Notes: a model not told the origin generated them from the letters alone. Shown: positions 25,201 to 37,167, counted from the stretch's first letter. The stretch is 64,000 nucleotides of DNA from Promerops cafer (GCA_013398275.1 VZSE01006253.1:186001-250000); one strand, 5' to 3'. Numbers and translations are program-made.

Positions 25201-26998
25201 GATGTCCTCAACCCCACCCCAAGTCATGTGGATCCCCCATGGGAAATCCTCACCTAGTAGCTCAAATGGGAGCAGTGGGAACCCCTCCAGCTTCTCAGCA
25301 GAACCAGGACAAGCTACCTGTTGCAAGTGTTCCCACACAGCAGTCTTCAAGGCCATGATAAATGGCCCAGAGGCTGAGGACCGCAGTCGCTATCAGAACC
25401 ATACTACCTTTCCAGAAGCCTGTCATCCATTTTGAGGATTGACTGGTACATGACAGAAGAATTTGGATATTGCTGTCCCAGCTGAATTTCTGCGCTTCCA
25501 TTGCAAGCTTGCTGTGCCAGGAGAGCTGCTGGGTCAGAACTGTGCTGCACTGCAAAGTCCCTTTTTTGGAGTTAAGCTAAGGGATTATGAGGCAGAGGCA
25601 ATAATACATCATTATTGACTTTAATAGATAGTGAAATGAAATGATAAACAGTGAAAATTTTGGCTGCCAGCAAAACCAATTTCTGACTGTGAAGACTATC
25701 ACTATCCCCATGGAGATGAGGATTTGTGATTTCTTGACACAAAAGTGAGACTAAGCTGTAACTTAGAGATGATAAAAAAGTTTGGCAGTGTTCTCGCACT
25801 GGCTCCTGGACCTGACTGGAGGATATTGCAGCACTGTCCCTTTTAAACCTATGAAAATCCTTTACTTCAGAGCCTTTCATGTGTAACAAAATGCTGACTA
25901 TTGTTATGATAGATACGTCTATTTCAAACTTGTAAGACTCTTACTTAAAAAGTGGAGAGATAGTCTGCTCTTGAATGTACCTCAGATAGAGAATCATGGT
26001 ATTTTTTGCAGAATTGAATTTCTATGGCATTATTACCCATGTGCCGCAGGAAGACAAATGATTTCTGGTTAAGTTTCATGCAATTTATGCCTATTTTCAT
26101 CCCCACTGAGGTCAGTGGTAGAACATGAAGCCTTGCTGACTGCTGCAGAAACAAAGCTTGGTATTGAGGGATATGGCTGCTGAGTTCTTGTATTGCTCTG
26201 TGTGTGTGAGCATGTGTGCTTAAGATGAGGGAGACTTAGATGTATTGATTTTACAGCAGCTTTTTTTCTCTGCTCTTAAATGAAGTAGAATGAGGAGCAA
26301 ATAGCCTGGCAAACAAAAGAAACAGAGCCAGTATTATAACTGCCTGAGGTTTTAAAATCTGAGTGCAGAATCACACAGCAGATTGGCTTGCGAGTCTATT
26401 TATCATATGCCCATGTGAGATCTCTGCCAAAATGTGGAGCAGCCCAAAACCGACCCTGTCCCCTACTGTAGAATTAAAGGTCAGGAAAAGCACTTGCTAA
26501 TAAAATACCTCATTGCTTTCTGTGTCTCTCTGCAACAACAGGACTGGAAAAGGCCTTTCCACCTCCCCAGCTTAGGTCAGGGGTGCTTTTCCTTGGAGAC
26601 TGCTGGTGCATTGCTGGAGACCAGGCTGCTCTGCTGCGGTCACAGTCCACGTTTATTCCAGCGGTGGCACCAACTGATTGGGAAACTACACCCCTCCCTC
26701 TCCTCATCCTTCCTCTCCCACTCCTTCCCCTCCGCTGGAAGCTGGCTTATGGCTCTGATTGCAGAGCCTCCAGGAAAGCTGCCTTTGTCGTAAAAGGCCA
26801 AAGTTCATAAACTTCCATTTACATCAGTAAACACGAACAATTCTTCCCGAGCCTGAGAAATCAATTCCCACAACACATTAGCCAGTCGTGCTTTAGTGGA
26901 CTGAATTGAAATGCCCCTTCTAATCTGCATCAGAGGAATAAAATGGATCCTGTTGCATAATGTGCAGCGATGGGAGGGGAAGAGGGAGCAGTACTCAC

Positions 26999-27797
26999 CA
27001 TTGCACATGCAGCGCACATTCCTGTAAAAGCGGGGACACACAAAACTAATTCGTGCTGTGCTGTAAGTCATCAGGGAATGTGAATCAATAGACAGACTTT
27101 GCTCACAGTGTTGTTCCTGACAGTCCAGTCCGGAGCAATTCTTCTCCAGGATAGCAGAAATACGAATCACGTTTTCCAAGTGTCTCCTCGCATTGGTAAG
27201 CTTCTGAATCAAATAGGCAGGCTTGTAGAAACCACCGCTGTGCATCTGAACCGCAAACAGCATGTCGAGCTGGCTGCTGCCTGCCACCGGCTGAATGCTG
27301 ATGATGTGCAGGCTGTCCTGCTTCTGGGAGAGCACCGCGTTGCGCAGCGTGCGCCTGAACCCGTGCATGTGGAGACCCACGAAGTCTTCCGGGGAAACGT
27401 TCTCAAAGCGGATGGTGACCGTGTTCTGCAGCATTTCCTGTAGCAGCTGCTCAACGTGGACCACAACATCGATGGGCACCTGGAACCGGCCATCGCTCAC
27501 AGAGACATTCAGGACGTACTTGCCGTTATCCAGCCCTCCAAGGGCGATGATCTTCCCGTCGTGGCTGTTGACCTTAAACAAACTTTTCTGCTCTGATTTT
27601 AGCGTGTATGTGAGGACGTCGTACACATCCTGATCTGTGGCATGAATTTTCCCAATCACTCCTCCAGGAAAATCATCTTCCATGGTGACAATGAAAATCT
27701 CCAGTGGAATGGCGGTTGGTTTGTGAATGCTCTCTTCAATAACCCTCACCTGAACATAGGTATGGGAAACCTGCTGAGGCTTCCCAGAGTCCTTTGC
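26999..27797 (-). CDS. FAT3: FAT3 exon with last cadherin repeat and start of membrane-proximal region
   Basis: The 799 nt exon follows acceptor cattag and ends at donor gtgagt (phase 0 in, 1 out). It begins AKDSGKPQQVSHTYVQV and passes through a degenerate linker, VIEESIHKPTAIPLEIF, with no DxNDN. The final cadherin repeat follows, with GKIHATDQDVYDVLTYTL and KYVLNVSVSDGRF. Next is the conserved segment VTIRFENVSPEDFVGLHMHG and the cysteine motif CSGLDCQEQHCEQ, then STARISFVCPRFYRNVRC, which leads into EGF1. This exon was the strongest evidence for FAT3: the stretch IFIVTMEDDFPGGVIGKIHA and much of what follows agree with mammalian FAT3 as I recall it. The middle of the exon is also fairly CpG-rich. 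Confidence 0.97.
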
Positions 27798-30275
27798 CTA
27801 ATGTAATTCAGAAATAATAAAAAAATAAAAAAAAAATAAAAACACACATAGAACTCAGCCTGCAACCATAACGTCTTGCTATGTATATTCTCACAGCATC
27901 AGTAATTCTGAAAAGAAATTCTCAAAAGAACGCTCAAATGCATTTGCAAAATACATATGTAAAGAAGTGTCTCAGCCATTTCTAGCAGTGGAACTTACAA
28001 ACTCTTTAGGGAAGCACAGATCTCTAAGTGGATTGCAGAGAGAAATGTGTCAGAAGAATGTCTCATTACTCAAACTGAAATGTTCCCAGGATCCCACAGC
28101 TATCACTTGTCATCTTCACAACGGAGAATATACCAACAATGTGGTATATTCTGCACCAAACACAGTTTGGGCTCACTTCTACCCTGGAGGAGAGACTGAA
28201 TTCCAATGAAATATCAGCTTTCTGCATTGCTCAGTGTGCTCCAAAGCACTCCAGACACTGCTTAGCTTAGAATTTTTCTATAGCATTCTGTACTTCTTTA
28301 CCTGAAGCAATCAAGAAAATGCTTGACATAAATAAAATTTATCATCCTCCAAAAATGAAATAGGTGCTTGTGCTGTTACTAATGATAAAGTATGAGAGCA
28401 GCACTGCACTTGGACAGATGACTGGATGACCCAGAGCAGGTATTATAGCATCATTTGCACTTTTTTTATCGAGAGCAAAAGAGCAAGTATGACAAAAATC
28501 CCAATGCCATCTTGACAGAAAGGTGTGCAAACGTGAATCAGTGTCCTTTCCTACAATAATAAAAATGTTTTATTGCAGTCCCTATTACGATATACTGCTC
28601 CACACATTTATTTGCTTCAGAGAAGAACAGAAGACTAAACTGCCACCAGGAAGAGATGTAGGACATGTTCAAAGATCTGTGTATTTGGACATGGGAGGAA
28701 AATCTACAACCTGAAGGAAAAAATGGCAGGATGACAACAGTAATATGGACACTACTAGGAGTAGATTAGTAACTCTAAGACACTCTAAAATTCATTCATC
28801 TTCACACCTAAAAGAGCTGGGTGGAGTATTTAAAAATATTTTATATATATGTGCAGACAAATACCCATATACATACAGAAGAGATTACGTCTCATTCCAC
28901 TTTCTATTTTAACATTAATTCTTAATAAACGAAATACAGAGGAGAAGCCTGACAGTGGAAAAGAGAAAGCAGCACTCTGCCACATATGGATAGAAAGAAA
29001 CACTTCTATGGTCTATACACAACAGGAAACTATAAAATATGTTTTTACTGCAGAAATCCCTGAAGAAAATACTGGGAGGAATCATGCCTCCACAATCCAA
29101 CAGTGTGGTTTTCTGAGCATGTTGGTGCATCTCAGACATGGTGGTCTGTCTAATATTTCATTTATATGAAATGCGTGGATCTCTAAAGCTAGAGGATACT
29201 GCTCAAATTTAACTCTCATGCCCAGTTTTGGCCACACTAGAACTCTGGTGAGCAAATTACCCTGGAAGCAGGATATTTTACGATTAAGGCATAGTAAGAA
29301 AGAAAGGTGATGATTTTTTATTTCCCTAGAAGGCTAAAAAATAGGTTTCAAGGATATTAAATGGCAAACTTGTAAAACTTTGATTTGAACTGTTAACTAG
29401 CATCAGAGCTTATATTTTGTGAATTGTAACCAACAATTGCATGAAAGGATGCTACTGCTGTGAACATCATTAAATGTGCTTGTAAAGGAACAGACAGGCT
29501 GTGTTTAGAGAGATCAACCCCAGTAAAGCAAGTGGAGGAAGCAAGAATTTCAGACACAGCTTATGGGACTATGACTCATTTCAGTGAAGAGGTTCATTCC
29601 CTAGACTTGCATATTTACTGAACCCTAATATATCTTCTCTGGCAGACCTGAGAAATGTGGACAAATTACTTTTGGATTTACAGGTTTTGGCAATCAAAAT
29701 TACCCCGTTTACAAAGCTTCTCAACTATTATTCTAAAGCTAGGTTTGAGCTGGACTTGTATTGCATGTCTCATTTTGACATTCTTTAAAAGCTAAGTTGA
29801 CCTTGGAAATGTGATTTCATGAATTCTTGGAAGGCTTCCAAAAATTTATGATTAAATTTATGACTTAAAAGCAGAAATTATTTTCGTTCCTAAAGCAGTA
29901 TTTTGCAGTCACTTCTTCTGGGGTGTATTTATATGTATATAATGCATTTTTTCTCATTTTCCTTCCTTAGCTTTTCCTTTAGGAAAAAACGATGAAAATC
30001 TTAAACCATAACGGTCACTGCTCAGAAAATTCATTTCATGCCAAGGAAATTGGAAAGGTGGCTGGCTACCTATTTATATTTATATTTATATGTATATGAA
30101 ACCAGGTTTAAGGACATCAAAGAAAATATTCTGCATTGTGCATTTGCAAACTGGAATGTGTGGTATTTACTTGTAGAATACAGTCCATTAAAACCAACCC
30201 ATACAGGCAAATTACAGGTTACCTACCCCTAAGGATATTTTTTGTTTCAGTGTAGATGTAAAAATCAAGCCTTAC
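27798..30275 (-). other. FAT3: FAT3 intron, 2.5 kb
   Basis: This intron holds a short perfect inverted repeat at 28125-28152 and an AT-rich (TTTATA)n-like stretch at about 30071-30098. Nothing else is identifiable. Confidence 0.88.
28125..28152. repeat. Inverted repeat, 11-bp arms, 6-bp loop
   Basis: AGAATATACCA and TGGTATATTCT are exact reverse complements separated by ACAATG. Confidence 0.95.
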
Positions 30276-30473
30276 CTGCACGCAGAGCACATACTCAGTT
30301 GAGACCATGTGCTTGAAGATGACTGCAGACCTCAAAACGCCATGAGGGTCCAGTGTAAACTCCTCCTCTTCATTGCCAGTGAGGATGGTGAAGGTAAAAG
30401 GGGGGCCATTGTGAAAAGAGTCTTTGTCTGTCACTACCAGCTGCAAAATGCTTGTGCCCACTGGTTTATTTTC
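30276..30473 (-). CDS. FAT3: FAT3 exon, middle of the penultimate cadherin repeat
   Basis: The 198 nt exon (66 codons, phase 0 both sides) lies between acceptor gtgtaaag and donor gtaagg. It begins with ENKPVGTSILQLVVTDKDS and continues FHNGPPFTFTILTGNEEEEF, LDPHGVLRSAVIF and YVLCVQ. The ENKPVG motif gives the conserved glutamate of the calcium site, and TDKDS takes the place of the usual DxD-S/N loop. The reading frame joins VIQ upstream and AKDSGKPQ downstream without a gap. Confidence 0.95.
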
Positions 30474-31025
30474 CTTTACACATATACACAGCGTATAAAG
30501 AAAAGGATTAAAATGATACATATTGCAATCATAAAATACCACATTTTTCTATCGTGAATATTCAGCTGAATGCTCTTTGCCCAAGCTGGCATTTCACAAG
30601 CTGCATTTTGTTGACACCGCTTACGCCCCACTGACCAGTGGCAGAGATAAAGGTACCCGCCACACCTCCAGGGCCCGCTGGGCTCTCTCTGATACTCTGT
30701 CTGATCAGGACTGACTAAAAGTCAAGACTCACACCCAGAGCAAGGTATAAAGAAGTGTGAACTTATCCCAGAGCAGACATTTTGAGGTTGGAGTACCTGG
30801 TGCAGCAGGGATGAATGTTAAAATGCGTGACAGATGCTGTGGTTAAGGAGCCTCAGCAAAGAGAAACTTACCAAAAGACTCAAGAAAGATTTGTTTATAT
30901 TTTCCCTTAGATAAGATCACTTGATATATGTTTTGCAGATAGATCTTCAAAAGGTACTTAACTGAAACCAAATGCTCGTGCATTTTAAAAGTCAGAAAAG
31001 TTTTTGATGTGCAGGATAAACTTAC
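30474..31025 (-). other. FAT3: FAT3 intron, 0.55 kb
   Basis: A short intron inside the penultimate cadherin repeat. I see no repeat or regulatory signal in it. Confidence 0.9.
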
Positions 31026-31169
31026 TTGAATTACAGCTGTGTAGTTAGCTGGAGTAAACACAGGGCTGTTATCGTTCACATCAGAAATGTCCACATTGAC
31101 CGTCACAGATGAAGACAAAGGAGGGGTACCACTGTCTCTTGCCTGGACAACTAATGAATAACCAGATAT
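31026..31169 (-). CDS. FAT3: FAT3 exon, end of a cadherin repeat with canonical linker
   Basis: The 144 nt exon (48 codons, phase 0 both sides) lies between acceptor ttttcag and donor gtaagt. It reads ISGYSLVVQARDSGTPPLSS, SVTVNVDISDVNDNSPVF and TPANYTAVIQ. It completes the repeat begun two exons upstream and starts the strand of the next. Lengths and phases in this stretch (138, 144 and 198 nt, all phase 0) form a block of symmetric exons. Confidence 0.95.
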
Positions 31170-33802
31170 CTGAAAAAAGGTGAAAACATTAAACCATCGT
31201 GAAAGTGGTTCTTTACATTCAATGCACCACCTTCCATATTTTTAGAAAAGCTGTTTGGCCCCATTACCTTCCTGCCCTTAGTATAACATTATCCTGTTTA
31301 TCGCCACATTGTGCCTCAACTTCTGTTTTATAAGGCTACCAATAAACATAACAGCTTCATTGTATTAAAATAACTGTATCAGATAAAGCATTTCTGAAAC
31401 GAAGGGGCAGACAGAAAATAGAGAGATAATATCTGAACTCAGCTATTAGTCCTGTAAGCTTACATTTTCATCTCTCCTCAGTGTCAGCTGGGATAAGTGA
31501 CCTGATTCTATTTATCTTACAGTTGGTTTCCAAGATATTATATAAATTGCTTATTAGAGCCAGCGTCAGTTTGACACATACTGTTTCTAACGTGGTGATG
31601 CAAAGCCAAGAAAAAGTTCACAGGCAGTTGGCTTAAACACACTGGAAAACATTTGGGAGTACGAGGGACAACAGTCTCTGTAGCAACAGAGTATTATCCA
31701 CCATTCTGCAGAAGACAAGTGGGCCTGAGTCGGCTTGTTTGCAACAGACACAAACAACTCCGAGCAGTGCAGGCAGTTCAGTGCATCATCCATGGGCCTG
31801 CCACACACATATGTGCCCGTGTGTGAGGTGTGAGCATATGTGACAACTTGCAAAAGCTCTGTCTATGCACAGTTTATGGATGACAGTTGGATTTTCCGAA
31901 CTGCATCCTTATGTTGGCTTCCTTAGGTCTTACAACTGCTTTTTCCTGTATATTGCTCCTTGTTCTGCAGGGAAACTGCTGACATGTCTGCCCCTGAATC
32001 CTCCCACAGGGGAGCAAGAGAAGGGCAAAACATGCCAGATACAACACTCTGCTCCATGCTCTCAGAGCAGGGCTGGAAAGGGGAAAAACATGGCCCTGCA
32101 GAGGGGAACAAGATGTTAAAGGGCTGTTTTTTGGGAGGAGGGTGGGAGGGAAATCCAAATACATTTGAAAAATAACAGCTTTTTTTGTGGTAGTCAGGAG
32201 CTCAGACTGAGCACACAAAATAAGGGGGCTCTTCTGGTATGTGGGACCAATACAAAGCAAAAGGGAACATGTTTTTTGGGGGGGTTGAATGGAGGATATA
32301 GACTGTGATTTGGTGGGGGTAAAGTGACACAGGAAGGAAGAGGAATCCTGAACTATGGAGAGTCAAGAAACTTGAGTAAGAGAATTAATCTTTTTTTTAA
32401 CCGTAATTTCCACTGCTAGCTAAAGACAGACAGTTTTGTAGAATCTTTTGCAATTTTTTTTCTGTGTTTGCTTTCATTTCAATGTATCCCAGAAAGGTAG
32501 GTGGCAAAAGTCATGGTCTCTGTGTGATTACAGCTCTGGAAATAAGTCTCCTTAAACCACTGAAACCTGGGAGTCAGCACTGCCTTTGGAGATCTACAGC
32601 AGATGGGGCATCATATATAATTTTCCCTGAAGAGGTCAGAAACACCTGTGTCTAGGAAATGTGCCAAGGAAGCAAGAAAAAGACAATATCACAGCTTATT
32701 TTAACTGAAGGAAACTTTGGAAAATGCAGACCTAACACAGCTGGCATTACACACGCACACGCTTGTGAGGGTAAGTGTGTGTGTATCTGAATGCAGCCGC
32801 ACATGAGTGCACTTCAGAAACTAAAAAAAGTCATATTAAGAAACTCAGCCTGTGCTTTTATTACAGCCAACTTCTAACATGCACAGCCATCGTTACTCCT
32901 CTGTTGTAGACAGTCTGTGGTAAAGTCATTCTACCATCAAACACAAACAATTTAACCCTGCCTTTGTGATAATACCGAAAGGGGTTTTTGCTACTGTTTT
33001 AAGAAGCAGGTCTGCTTCCAGAAAAGAGCTTCTCCAGCTGAACCCATATTCTGAAGGTAGCAATCTGCTTCCCCAGTTTTGTGGGTGCATTGCTGAGAGG
33101 CAGGAGGCACAGATTTCCTTATGTGTTGCAAGATTTCTGAAGCCATGTAGCACTCTCCTGCCCTGCTAGTAGCACAGGCAACTGCATTTGTTTGTTTTTT
33201 TTCCCAGAAGCTGCTAATTGCTAGCTATGGCAAAATGGTGATAAATAATCCTGAATGAATAATGGAGTGAGCAAACAAAGCAGCAGAATCTGTTTAATGA
33301 AGCACTCCTTCACTTTTGGTACAGCCTGGCCACTTCATAACATCCCCTCCCCAGTGACATGTTTTGCAGAGCGCTAATTAATGGCTGAGGTCTCAGCTCG
33401 GCGCTCGGTGCCCCAGTCTGGAGCACTTTGTAACCACTCTGTTGCACACACAGCTGCACGTGTGCGCTTGCACGCACGAGGGAGAGGAGGCAGCTCATTA
33501 ACACAGCAGCAGCTCCCGCTCGCACCACGGGAGAAATCCAGCGCTGCTCCTCTCCCCTGATGCGACCCCAGCTGCTGTGTGGGTGCAGGGCAGCAGAGTG
33601 GCAGCAGAGCAGTTGGTCTGCAGACAGACTGGGGACAGGGCTGGCATGGAAAGAAGTGGGAAAACGTTACAAAGACCTGTTGGAGCATCTTAGGCTGATC
33701 ACTGCAGAGTATAAAAGAAATGCCTTCAACACAAGCTAGCAGCAGAATGGAGATTGATGCACATCTGTAAGTCATTGCAAGTTAAGAAGTCCCATGTCTT
33801 AC
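31170..33802 (-). other. FAT3: FAT3 intron, 2.6 kb
   Basis: The right part, about 33310-33640, is clearly more GC- and CpG-rich than the rest and is described separately. The left part is ordinary AT-rich intron with a CA/TG-rich patch near 32750-32800. Confidence 0.88.
33310..33640. promoter_or_regulatory. GC-rich intronic patch, candidate regulatory element
   Basis: Within an AT-rich intron, this stretch holds several CpGs, an E-box-like GCACGTGT (near 33457), repeated CAGCAGC and CAGCTG words and a GCTAATTAATGG homeodomain-like site near 33373-33384. It lies 160 to 490 bp downstream, in the sense of the gene, of the LIAEDLD exon. It has no protein-coding resemblance. The assignment is inference from composition and motifs only. 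Confidence 0.35.
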
Positions 33803-33940
33803 CCTTTCTCTATCCAATTTCTTTTTAACCTTCACAAGTCCCAAAACCGGATCAACTGAAAATTCATTGTCTTGATCCCCATTCACTATGGAAAAATGAA
33901 TCTGACCATTGGGAGGACTGTCCAGATCTTCTGCTATCAA
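33803..33940 (-). CDS. FAT3: FAT3 exon, middle of a cadherin repeat
   Basis: The 138 nt exon (46 codons, phase 0 both sides) reads LIAEDLDSPPNGQIHFSIVN, GDQDNEFSVDPVLGLVKVK and ends KKLDRER. This is the central part of a cadherin repeat with the AEDLDSPPNG calcium loop and the LDRE motif. The donor is gtaaga. The acceptor is unusual: a run of six A's separates the pyrimidine tract from AG (ttctttccaaaaaag). Continuity with SEDAALGDSVVK upstream and ISGYSLVVQA downstream supports these boundaries. As a symmetric phase-0 exon it could be skipped without a frameshift. Confidence 0.93.
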
Positions 33941-34694
33941 CTTTTTTGGAAAGAAGAATAAAAAATTAGCAAAACAAATATTAAGCAATCTTTATGATAC
34001 ATTAATTGCTCAACACTCCAAAAAGTAAACTTCACATTCCATCAGACTACTTATACCTGAACTGCACACCTTTACAGCATCAGTCCAATAGGTTTTTGTT
34101 AGGAGGCTTCACTTGGGCCTTTTCAAAATTCTAGTCTGAAAACATACAGAATATTTTAACCTTAATATTCCATACAATACTCTTTCTCTGGATCCACAAG
34201 TTGCAAGACAAGAATATTGTGAGGTTTGTGGATGGCACACTGCACGCCAGACTATACAAATACTATGTATTTGGAGCTCTGAGCAACCTGGGGCAGTGAA
34301 AGGTGTCCTTGCCCACAGCAGGGGGGTTGGAACTAGATGATCTTTAAGATCTCATTCAGCCCTATGACTCTATGATTGTATTTCACTGAAAAGTTGAATT
34401 CTGCCTTTCTATTAAAACCTGTTTCTTTCTAGCTGACTCAAGAAATGTAACACTTTAAATATGTCATTGCACTTGACAGCATAAGAGGGTTAAAAAGAAA
34501 GGGTCAGTACAATTCCTACTTTCTTTTGGGGAGAAACTGACAGCAGCTTGGAGAGCAGCAGCAGACGCAGAGTATTGGCCAGAAAATGGCTTGGGGCCTT
34601 GAAGACGAAGTAATTACCATTATTAAGCAGCGCAGAACTTTTTTAGGGGCAGAGGGGTTCATCACACCCAAATGCCACCCACGGCCCCACTCAC
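33941..34694 (-). other. FAT3: FAT3 intron, 0.75 kb, with a CR1 fragment
   Basis: The intron contains a plus-strand CR1 3' end at about 34265-34382, described separately. The rest is unremarkable. Confidence 0.9.
34265..34382 (+). mobile_element. CR1 LINE 3'-end fragment, plus strand
   Basis: The series 'ggagctctgagcaacctggg', 'gtgtccttgcccacagcagg', 'ggttggaactagatgatctt' and the ending 'ctatgactctatgattgta' is the standard avian CR1 3' end. It is antisense to FAT3 and about 310 bp from the CpG-rich exon at 34695. Confidence 0.92.
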
Positions 34695-34909
34695 CTTGAC
34701 CACGGAGTCCCCGAGGGCCGCGTCCTCGCTGATGACGGCGCTGTAGACGGCCTGGCTGAACGTGGGCGCGTTGTCGTTGACGTCCGTCACGTTCACGTTC
34801 ACCGTCGTAACCGCGCTCAGGGCGGGAGTTCCTCCATCCTTTGCTTCCACTACTAAGTAGAAGTCCTTGCACGACTCAAAATCCAAAGCTTCAATAATGG
34901 AAATCACTC
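34695..34909 (-). CDS. FAT3: FAT3 exon, cadherin repeat junction, CpG-dense
   Basis: The 215 nt exon lies between acceptor ttcaaag and donor gtgagt. It enters in phase 1 and leaves in phase 0. It reads GVISIIEALDFESCKDFYL, VVEAKDGGTPALSAVTTVNV, linker TDVNDNAPTF, then SQAVYSAVISEDAALGDSVVK. It finishes one cadherin repeat and starts the next. Its 3' two thirds use almost only G- or C-ending codons and carry about 21 CpG dinucleotides in 140 bp, unlike any neighbouring exon (see findings). The protein stays typical of FAT3, so the base bias is synonymous in the main. The final VVK before the junction differs from the hydrophobic residue I remember in mammalian FAT3. Confidence 0.95.
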
Positions 34910-37167
34910 CTTTGAAGCAAAGGAGGGAATGTCAACAGCCAGCAAAAAAATAAATAATGCCACAGAGTAAGGGATTTGACTGTAGTAAACAGTACAGCAT
35001 GCTATTTATCACCATGGCACACATACAACACTAACTGTAAGACTGCCCAATCCAATAAAAATGTTTATTCAGGTTTCTACTGCTGTCATTTGATTAAAGA
35101 ATGATGCCAATTGCACTTGGGTTGCAGAAAGGACCTTTACAAGGCATGAGGCAATGAATGGCTCCTCGTGAAAATAGCTTTCATTATGTGAGTATCATAG
35201 ATGAAGAAGTGGGGTCCACATCCACCCATTTACCATCTCGTTCACAGAGCCTTTGGGAGAACTGGATGCCGACTCTGGAAATAAGCCCTGACAAGTCAAC
35301 AGAAATTCACTCCCACACAATTAACTTCTCATGAATTAAATACAAATGAATAGGATATGAATACCTCTGAGAAATCAGTTGTCTATCATTTAAGTGATTA
35401 AACAGAGACTTCCCCACTCAACTAGGTTTATAAATTTTGTGTTACTTCACCACATAACCAAAATTAAGATTCTCTGTAACTTGTTTCACTCCATGCACCT
35501 AGATTCCTTCTAGGATAGAAATGATCTGACTTCTAGTGTTCTTATAAACCTCCAACAATACCAGTTTCCTAACCTCCTTAGGAAATGTATTTCAGGACTT
35601 AATCATTGAAGCTAGGAATTTCTTCCTATCATTTAACCAACGTAATCCAAATGTAATTTAAGCCCATTCACAACTTCTTTTCTTATGACTGGGCATAGAG
35701 TACAGTTTATTCCCCTCTTCTTCACAGGTACTTTCTACAGGCATGAAAACTAACAGCATGTCTTCTCTTTTCTAGCTTAATTCCTTCAGTCCTTCCTGGT
35801 AAGTCACATTTTACAGACCCCAGATTACTCCTCTTAATCTTGTCTGGGCTCTCTCCAAATGAATTCTACCTTTCAGCATGACTTGCTGAAAGCAGGAGCC
35901 CTGAAGAGAAGCTTCCAAGTGGCTAGCAGAGAGTTCCCACTGATAAATGGTGTGAAGGACATTGTTTTTCAAGCTCTGATCAGGCATGCTACATCACCAC
36001 TCTGCTGTCTGGAAACTGAGCTCCTGCCTCTAAATGGATAATAATGGAGCTGTCACACATTAATGAATAATATATAGTTTTAGTTTTGTTTTTTTTTTTT
36101 TTTCTATGTGATTAAGCTTCATTATGGGTTTTTATTGATTTATTTCCTTGGCTTCATTGTCAAATGTGAAGTTAAGTATTGCTGCCTAGGCGTATTTATG
36201 TTTAAATTTTGCTAGCACTAATCAACATGATGAAGATGACAGGCAACACACAGTTATGTTAAGTCCCTCACATGAGAGGCAGCAGTCTCTGCAGAGTGGA
36301 GAGCCATTTTGCACACTATTATAGAAATGACAAAGCATAATTTTGAGATTTTTCATGTTACTGGCTATTAAAGTTGCACCCAAAGAAGTGCTGTCTTCAG
36401 CTTTTAAAATCAAGACTGCTTTGCTCTCAGACTCTGGTGGCAGATTTGTACTGGTCATCCTGAATGCTATGAGAAAAAGGAGATCCACTACAGGAAGCAT
36501 AGAAGAAATAGCTTACAGTTGATGGAATAAGAACTCAGTGAGGATAAAGAATATATCCCACCAAGGAAATTCAAAGAAAATTAGCTATTTACACCAAATA
36601 TGGTATCTTTGCTTGGTATTTCTTATATAGAAGCAGCGGTATACTTCTAAAATTTGTGATGTATAACCAAAAAGACCTCAACCTAAGCCATGGCTGAAGT
36701 CGAAAAGACAAATCAGAACAACCTAAGTCAGGGAAGCTGCATAAAGCTACATAAATTGCAATCATGTATTAGGACTGAATTGGTCCTAACAGGTCCTGGT
36801 AGCAATGATTGATGCTTTCTAAGGGGCAGACAGTTGAGGCTGTACTCAGCTGGTAAGCAAGTAAACATTAGAAGTGTTCAGAAGTGTTTTGCACAGTTTG
36901 GCTAATAGATTGTCACATCTATATTGGCTTCAACAGACTTACTAATGGAGAAGAGTATTCTCCACTTGAGCTGGGGCAGCCAAGTGTGACTGTAATTGAC
37001 ATCACTCTCCAACCTAAAATTGCTTTTTAACTGTGTAGTTAATTACACAATGACAAGCTGTGAGTCTCTGGCCTTGGAAATATTTTGGTCCAAGAGCCTT
37101 CCCCAAAGCATTCTTGTTTTTCTGATGCTTTAATTTAGCATTGCAAGTTAAGAGCCACTTTACAAAC
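34910..37167 (-). other. FAT3: FAT3 intron, 2.3 kb
   Basis: It holds an old minus-strand CR1 fragment at about 35540-35862 and a T run at 36089-36103. A minus-strand open frame at 36222-36500 has no cadherin features and is not called. Confidence 0.88.
35540..35862 (-). mobile_element. Old CR1/L3-like LINE fragment, minus strand
   Basis: Words such as 'aatttcttcctatcatttaa', 'gtaatttaagcccattcaca', 'attccttcagtccttcctgg' and 'cttgtctgggctctctccaa' follow the order of the CR1/L3 3' region read in antisense (loss of the 'aagtttttcctaatgtccaa' and 'ctctctccaatt' landmarks by substitution). It is much more diverged than the CR1 copies at 41 kb and 43 kb, so it is an old insertion. Confidence 0.65.

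Larger units (their letters stand above)
19327..26998 (-). other. FAT3: FAT3 intron, 7.7 kb
   Basis: This intron lies between the last cadherin exon and EGF1. It contains a CR1 3'-end fragment at about 19738-19905, a near-perfect hairpin at 21271-21308 and a T17 run at 22263-22279. A GC-richer stretch at about 25180-25560 and a pyrimidine-rich block at about 26660-26740 have no recognisable identity. Confidence 0.85.

Noticed and set aside
27099..27633. Open frames overlapping the last cadherin exon on both strands
   Set aside because: The FAT3 reading frame explains this sequence; the others are out-of-frame shadows.
36222..36500. Possible extra FAT3 exon in the intron at 34910-37167
   Set aside because: The frame lacks cadherin features and the exons on either side already join with continuous sequence.
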